The notes beneath the pieces are model-generated. The model had not been told where the DNA came from and ran no database searches. It worked only from the letters and a program-made list of their open reading frames with translations. Below, in pieces: positions 48,502 to 53,302 of a stretch of DNA of 53,302 bases. The stretch covers positions 1-53,302 of the forward strand of contig JACQPB010000005.1 of assembly GCA_016202305.1 (NCBI GenBank), read 5' to 3'. Origin of the DNA: Candidatus Iainarchaeum sp. Its GTDB lineage: Archaea; Iainarchaeota; Iainarchaeia; Iainarchaeales; Iainarchaeaceae. Numbering within the stretch: the first letter of the stretch is position 1; every line of letters begins with the position of its first letter. The translations under genes were made by a program, and so were the position numbers.

Positions 48502-49923
48502 TCACAGACCCTGCACGACGTTCTCAATCCTGTTGAACCATTCGCGGCCGTCCTTTGCAATCATTTCGTCGGCCTCTTTCGGCCCCATGCTGCCTTTGGC
48601 ATAAGGATGGAGGACCGGCCTCTTCTTGGTGACCTTGTCAATGGTTTTCCATGATAGCTCTACCTCATCGGAGCGGACGAACGCGCTCTGGTCGCCCTGC
48701 AGTGCCTCGAAGAGCAGTGTTTCGTATGCCTGCGGTGTGTTGGGGCCAAAAGCGCACTCGTGGCAGAAGGTCATTTTCACGGGCATCACCTTCAGTTTCT
48801 CCCCGGGCACTTTTCCGTTCAGCTGGACAAGCATGCCGTCGTCCGGCTGGATTTGTATGACCAGGTAATTCGGGTTGAGCCGCTGGTTGTGGAACACGGT
48901 ATAGTTTGGTTCCTTGAATTGGATGTATATTGACGCGAATTTCCTGCCGAGGTTCTTTCCGGAGCGAAGGTAGAACGGAACGCCCTTCCAGCGCTTGTTC
49001 CCTATGGTCGCCTTGAGTGCGAAAAAAGTCTCGGTTTTGGAGCCGCTCCCGACACCCGGTTCGGATGAATACCCCTCATACTGCCCGAGCACCGCATCAC
49101 GTGCACTGAGCTTCACTTTCCTGAGCACTTTCACTTTCTCGTTCCTGATGCATTTCTCGTCAAAGCGCGCGGGAATCTCCATTGCAATAAGGCAAAGCAG
49201 TTGGAGAAGGTGGTTCTGGCCAACGTCACGCAGTGCGCCCTGATTGTCATAAAAGTTGCCCCTGTTGCCGATGCCGAAATCCTCTATCAGGTTTATCTGC
49301 ACGTGGTCAATGTTCTCGCTGTTCCATATTGGGGAAAATATCCTGTTTCCGGCGCGGAGTATCCCTATGCTCTGCACCAGCTCCTTGCCGAGGTAATGGT
49401 CTATCCTGTAAATCTGCTTTTCATCGAACACCTTGCGTATTTCCCTGTTGAGTTCGCGGGCGGTCTTTTCGTCGCTGCCGAAGGGCTTTTCGAATACGAG
49501 GCGGCACCATCCTTTTGTTTCTGTAAGGCCGTGCTTCCGGAGGCTGTAAGCGATGCTCTTGAAATGCGACGGGAGCGTGGCGAGGTAGAACAGCCTGTTT
49601 TCGCCTGCATTATGGGCTTTTTCGGTGGTTGACAGGTATTGCTGGAGACTTTTGAAGCCGTTTTCGGGCCTGCCGAAGTCCACTGCATGGTAATAGAGCC
49701 TCTCCTCGAGCCTTTTCCAGGAATCTTCATGCAGCTTCGGGATATTTGATTTCACGAGCCCCGCGAATTCTTCGCGCGAGAAATCCTTCCTTCCGGTGCC
49801 GATAATGCAGAAGTCATTGCCTGTGCGGTTCATCCTTATGAGGCCGTGCAGCGCAGGGAAGAGCTTTTTCTGCGCGAGGTCCCCTGTTGCGCCGAGTATT
49901 ATGAAAGAGAAATTATTTTGCAT
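48502..49923 (-). CDS. zwf: Glucose-6-phosphate 1-dehydrogenase
   Basis: FIILGATGDLAQKKLFPAL, active-site RIDHYLGKE; internal Met preferred. Confidence 0.94.
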   Translation of the reverse strand: MQNNFSFIILGATGDLAQKKLFPALHGLIRMNRTGNDFCIIGTGRKDFSREEFAGLVKSNIPKLHEDSWKRLEERLYYHAVDFGRPENGFKSLQQYLSTTEKAHNAGENRLFYLATLPSHFKSIAYSLRKHGLTETKGWCRLVFEKPFGSDEKTARELNREIRKVFDEKQIYRIDHYLGKELVQSIGILRAGNRIFSPIWNSENIDHVQINLIEDFGIGNRGNFYDNQGALRDVGQNHLLQLLCLIAMEIPARFDEKCIRNEKVKVLRKVKLSARDAVLGQYEGYSSEPGVGSGSKTETFFALKATIGNKRWKGVPFYLRSGKNLGRKFASIYIQFKEPNYTVFHNQRLNPNYLVIQIQPDDGMLVQLNGKVPGEKLKVMPVKMTFCHECAFGPNTPQAYETLLFEALQGDQSAFVRSDEVELSWKTIDKVTKKRPVLHPYAKGSMGPKEADEMIAKDGREWFNRIENVVQGL

Positions 49924-50587
49924 TTTTCCCACCGAATACGGTAAAGACAATGCACTTTTTGGCTTTTAAGGCTATTTTTGCAGGGCAATTTGCCACCGAA
50001 ACGTTTTTGTCCATGAATTTCTCAAATGCAGGCCTCTTGGTCTCCGAGGCAAAGAGCAGGATAACCATGCCAGCATGCCAGATGGCCTTGGGAGACAGTG
50101 AAATTCTCGAAGCTGGCGGCTTCGGGGCGTCGTGCACCTCTATGTACCCTGCGCTGTTATTGCCCACGGCGGGGGAATTCGGGAAAAGCGACGCGATGTG
50201 GCCGTCCTCGCCTGCCCCCAGCATGACCAAATCCAATTTGCCGTTTGTCACTGACAAAAATCTTGCTTCATAAGCCGAAAGCCCTTTTTCCATTTCAAAA
50301 GGGAACGCATGGATGCCCCGCACCTTCGAGAAAAGCAGTTCATTCGCCTGCCTGTAATTGCTTCCCGCATCGGTGATTGGCACGAGGCGCTCGTCTGCCA
50401 TGAAGGCGTTCACTGCGGGCCACACAGCTTTCCTGCCTGCAAGCTCCTCGAGCAGCCCGGTAACAGAGCTGCCACCGGAAATGGCAAGGCAAAACTGCTT
50501 CTTTGCCGAATTAATTTCGTATGCCGCCGTTTCAGCGGCCTTCCGGCTCATTCCATCGAAATCCTTGGAATGGATTATTTTCAGCAT
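49913..50587 (-). CDS. pgl: 6-phosphogluconolactonase
   Basis: AISGGSSVTGLLEEL, MADERLVP, LVMLGAGEDGHIASLFPNSPA. Confidence 0.9.
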   Translation of the reverse strand: MLKIIHSKDFDGMSRKAAETAAYEINSAKKQFCLAISGGSSVTGLLEELAGRKAVWPAVNAFMADERLVPITDAGSNYRQANELLFSKVRGIHAFPFEMEKGLSAYEARFLSVTNGKLDLVMLGAGEDGHIASLFPNSPAVGNNSAGYIEVHDAPKPPASRISLSPKAIWHAGMVILLFASETKRPAFEKFMDKNVSVANCPAKIALKAKKCIVFTVFGGKNAK

Positions 50588-50599
50588 AAGAATCGGGCT

Positions 50600-51496
50600 T
50601 CACTTCTTCGGCTCTTCATGACCGCCGAACATGCTGCGTAGCGCGGCAACAACCTTCGTGGAGAAATCAGGCTTGCTGAACGACCTCTTTCTGGCCTTCA
50701 TGGCCTGCTCAAGCATCGGCATTTTCAGCTTGTACTCTTTTGCCGTGTCAAGCGCCCATTTGCCGGTGCCCCCGCCCCCGACAACTCCGCGATGCCTTGA
50801 AAGCTTCGGGTCAGAGGCAAGGGATTGGGAGAGCAGGTCCATGAGCCAGCCCCTTATCACAGAGCCGTTCCGGAAAACCCTTGTAACTTCGCGCAGGTCT
50901 AGCCGATACTTGCTTTTTTCGAGGAGCGCATAGCCCTCGCCATAGGCCTGGAGGAGGGAATACTCAATGCCATTGTGCACCATCTTCACGAAATGCCCGG
51001 CCCCGCTCCCGCCGAGCCATGCGTATCCGCCAGGCACCGCGAGCGCCCTGAATGCTGGCTCAACAGCATCAAATGCCTGCCTGTTTCCTCCCACCATTAT
51101 TGAAGCGCCGTTTGCCGCGCCTTCGAGGCCGCCGGAAGTGCCGGCATCGAGGAAGTGGATGCCTCTCTTTGCCAGTGATTTTGCCCTCCTAATCGAGTCC
51201 TTGTAGAAGGAATTCCCGCAATCCACGATGATGTCGCCGGCGGCAAGAAAAGGCCCGAGCCCATTAATCACTTCGTCCACGGGCTTGCCATGGGTGACCA
51301 TGAGGAATATCATTTTTGGCGCGGGAAGTCTTTCGCAGAATTCCCTGTAAGAACCAGTAGGGACAGCGCCCTTGCCTGCAAGGGCCGTCATGGAGTCAGG
51401 GCGCCTGGCATAGAGCACGACCTCAAAGCCCTGCCCAAGCAGGCGCTCTGCCATACGCGAACCCATTTTCCCAAGGCCGATGAAGCCGATTCTCAT
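50600..51496 (-). CDS. gnd: 6-phosphogluconate dehydrogenase (short form)
   Basis: GFIGLGKMGSRMAERL, DAGTSGG, GGGGTGKWALDTAKE. Confidence 0.92.
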   Translation of the reverse strand: MRIGFIGLGKMGSRMAERLLGQGFEVVLYARRPDSMTALAGKGAVPTGSYREFCERLPAPKMIFLMVTHGKPVDEVINGLGPFLAAGDIIVDCGNSFYKDSIRRAKSLAKRGIHFLDAGTSGGLEGAANGASIMVGGNRQAFDAVEPAFRALAVPGGYAWLGGSGAGHFVKMVHNGIEYSLLQAYGEGYALLEKSKYRLDLREVTRVFRNGSVIRGWLMDLLSQSLASDPKLSRHRGVVGGGGTGKWALDTAKEYKLKMPMLEQAMKARKRSFSKPDFSTKVVAALRSMFGGHEEPKK

Positions 51497-51497
51497 T

Positions 51498-51799
51498 TCA
51501 ATCCTCTGCCTTCAGGACCGGGATTTTACCTTTCCCTGTCCGGATTCTATTTATTTCCGCTTTTGCAAAATTCATTTTTTCAATGACGGCCTTGATTTTT
51601 GTCTCGGCCATCAAATCCTCCTCTTCGGCACCAGAAAGAATCAAAGTGTCCCGTTCATTCTCAAGCCTGTCAAGTTGTGCTTGTAGCCAGCCAATGGCTT
51701 CCGGGCAAGTTCTTTGTCACTTTCCAGCAACCTATAATATCCGACCTCATTAATGCCTCTGATTCTGACAGGAGTTTTTCTTTGGGGCCTGCTTCGCAT
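51498..51799 (-). pseudogene. Small charged/coiled-coil ORF split by an apparent one-nucleotide frameshift
   Basis: MRSRPQRKTPVRIRGINEVGYYRLLESDKE in one frame continues as LCPEAIGWLQAQLDRLENERDTLILSGAEEEDLMAETKIKAVIEKMNFAKAEINRIRTGKGKIPVLKAED* in another; shift near 51700-51720. Confidence 0.55.
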
Positions 51800-51803
51800 C
51801 ACA

Positions 51804-52637
51804 TCACACTAATTTCCTGAACTCTTCCGGCGTATCCTCGGTGAATTTCTTCATCCCTTCAACCGTCAGCCGGTGCCGGGCCAATTCCCGGAAAACGCCG
51901 AATGGCATTGTCGCGATGTCAGCGCCGACTATTGCAGCCTCGCGCACCTGCCTTGCATTCCTCAAGGATGCGGCAAGCACTTGGGATTTGATTCCATAGC
52001 GCCTGAAGATTGAAACTATCTGGGCTACAAGGTCAATGCCGGAAACAATGCCATTGTCCTCGAGCATTTTCCCTTCATGCATGTGCCCATTGAGCGGATA
52101 ATAGTCCTCTTTTGAAAAACCGGCAAATTCATGGCTATGCTCCTTCCTCAGCATGTCGTCAATCCTTCCGGCAAAAGGGCTGACAAAGTCCGCGCCGGCC
52201 TTTGCGGCAGCAAGGGCCTGTTCCGGCGTGAAAACGAGCGTGCAATTGACTGGTATTTTTGCCTTGTGCAGTTCGTTTATTGCCCTGATTCCGTCAAAGT
52301 CCTTTCCGGGATTCTGGTCGAATGCCGGGTTCACTGGTATTTTGATGTAAACATTCTTTGCCACAGGATTGAACTTCTTGAACAGCTTCTTGCCCTGCTC
52401 CACCATGGCCTTTGCAGTGCCGATGTCGGTCACTTCAAGGCTCACGGGCGTGCCTTTCGCGGTCTTGAGGGCCTTTTTGATGTACTTCTCCAAGTCAATC
52501 CTCTCGCCATCCGCCTTGAGGCCGTCAACGGCCTTCTTGACAAGCGAAGGGTTCATCGTTATGCCGTCGCAGATGCCCGTCGAATAGGCCTGCTCTATCT
52601 CTGAAAGGAGCGCGGAGTCGAGGAAGAACTTCATCAA
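51804..52637 (-). CDS. tal: Transaldolase family protein
   Basis: MKFFLDSALLSEIEQAY, GITMNPSLV, NVYIKIPV, ADFVSPFAGRIDD. Confidence 0.9.
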   Translation of the reverse strand: MMKFFLDSALLSEIEQAYSTGICDGITMNPSLVKKAVDGLKADGERIDLEKYIKKALKTAKGTPVSLEVTDIGTAKAMVEQGKKLFKKFNPVAKNVYIKIPVNPAFDQNPGKDFDGIRAINELHKAKIPVNCTLVFTPEQALAAAKAGADFVSPFAGRIDDMLRKEHSHEFAGFSKEDYYPLNGHMHEGKMLEDNGIVSGIDLVAQIVSIFRRYGIKSQVLAASLRNARQVREAAIVGADIATMPFGVFRELARHRLTVEGMKKFTEDTPEEFRKLV

Positions 52638-52730
52638 ACCACAGGATAGTTGGGTTGGAACGGATTAAAAATGGGATTATAGCAGTCCAACAAAATAATT
52701 TGGCGATTTTTCATGGCCTGCTATCTATCA

Positions 52731-52777
52731 CCTTGTCCCCCGCGGGGGACGAGGCCTCGTCCCTATAAGGGACAAGG
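52731..52777. repeat. Compound palindromic (REP-like) element
   Basis: CCTTGTCCCCCGCGGGGGACGAGGCCTCGTCCCTATAAGGGACAAGG: outer CCTTGTCCC/GGGACAAGG, inner GGGACGAGG/CCTCGTCCC, central CCCCCGCGGGGG. Confidence 0.75.
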
Positions 52778-52829
52778 AACCGCTGGAAACACCGAAAAAC
52801 TTATGCAGTTTGATATAATCGCAATAACC

Positions 52830-52838
52830 TTTTATATT
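52830..52838 (+). promoter_or_regulatory. TATA box of ORF 52859
   Basis: TTTTATATT about 25 nt before ATG 52859. Confidence 0.5.
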
Positions 52839-52858
52839 TTCCTTAATAAAAGTGGATT

Positions 52859-53227
52859 ATGCAAAAAATAGCCCATAAATTCGCAGCCGTTGCACTTTGC
52901 CTGATTATATCGGCCTCTTTTTCGAGCGCGGCTGATTACGCCGGAAGCCTGAATGTCTATGTCAAGGATTCCCAGGGAAAATCCATGGCGGGCGTGAAGG
53001 TTTATGCGGGCGATGCAAGAAACTATGCCCCAAAATTCAATGAAACGACGACAAATGAGAGAGGCAAGGCGACCTTCCGCAACCTTTCCCCCACGACCTA
53101 CATAGTCCAGGCTAAACCAGAGGGCTATCTCAGGAGTATTGGTAAGGCGTCTGTTACCACCAATGGCGCAGCCAAGGTTTATTGGAATCTCGAATACCCC
53201 GCCGTCTCTGCGGCGGGGACCGCCTGA
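52859..53227 (+). CDS. Secreted CarboxypepD_reg/Cna-B-like single-domain protein
   Basis: Signal peptide FAAVALCLIISASFSSAADYAG; NVYVKDSQGKSMAGVKVYAGDARNYAPKFNETTTNERGKATFRNLSPTTYIVQA. Confidence 0.75.
   Translation: MQKIAHKFAAVALCLIISASFSSAADYAGSLNVYVKDSQGKSMAGVKVYAGDARNYAPKFNETTTNERGKATFRNLSPTTYIVQAKPEGYLRSIGKASVTTNGAAKVYWNLEYPAVSAAGTA
53197..53218. repeat. 8-bp stem hairpin CCCCGCCG-TCTCTG-CGGCGGGG
   Basis: Perfect inverted repeat over the last codons of ORF 52859. Confidence 0.65.
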
Positions 53228-53302
53228 ATGAAATGTTCTTGTGCTTTTTGCTGGAATAAGTTTGCATGGTGGAAGCGGCAAATCATTGTGTATATGATGT
53301 AA

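Noticed and set aside
1-53302. CRISPR array or cas genes
   Set aside because: No regularly spaced repeat series and no Cas motifs seen on either strand.
1-53302. Integrase/transposase to explain the cassettes
   Set aside because: No tyrosine/serine recombinase or DDE transposase motif found in the supplied ORFs, so I do not annotate an autonomous mobile element.

Overview
The window reads as an archaeal, probably DPANN-like (Micrarchaeota/Diapherotrites-type), chromosome segment. Evidence: a four-subunit pyruvate:ferredoxin oxidoreductase operon, diphthine synthase, DUF357 and DUF63 proteins, a Trm5-type methyltransferase, TATA boxes about 25 nt before start codons, and a tRNA-Arg with a bulge-helix-bulge intron. 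The taxon is inference. Most genes are ordinary housekeeping or metabolism. The observations I rate highest are: (1) a diverged second copy of the scpA 3' end exactly 2000 bp downstream of the real one, flanking a small AT-rich cassette with a DUF4143-type AAA ATPase and an 18-bp palindrome, which looks like an insertion scar; (2) a PfkB-kinase/glucosamine-6-phosphate-deaminase fusion ORF divergent from a PIG-L deacetylase, a candidate compact amino-sugar salvage system; (3) a tight operon tal - small ORF - gnd - pgl - zwf, i.e. the oxidative pentose phosphate pathway, unusual in Archaea; (4) a roughly 10 kb operon of four uncharacterised envelope proteins with overlapping or abutting junctions; (5) a bacterial-type tRNA-guanine transglycosylase; (6) three apparent single-nucleotide frame disruptions not visible in the ORF track. 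All product calls come from reading motifs by eye; no searches were run.
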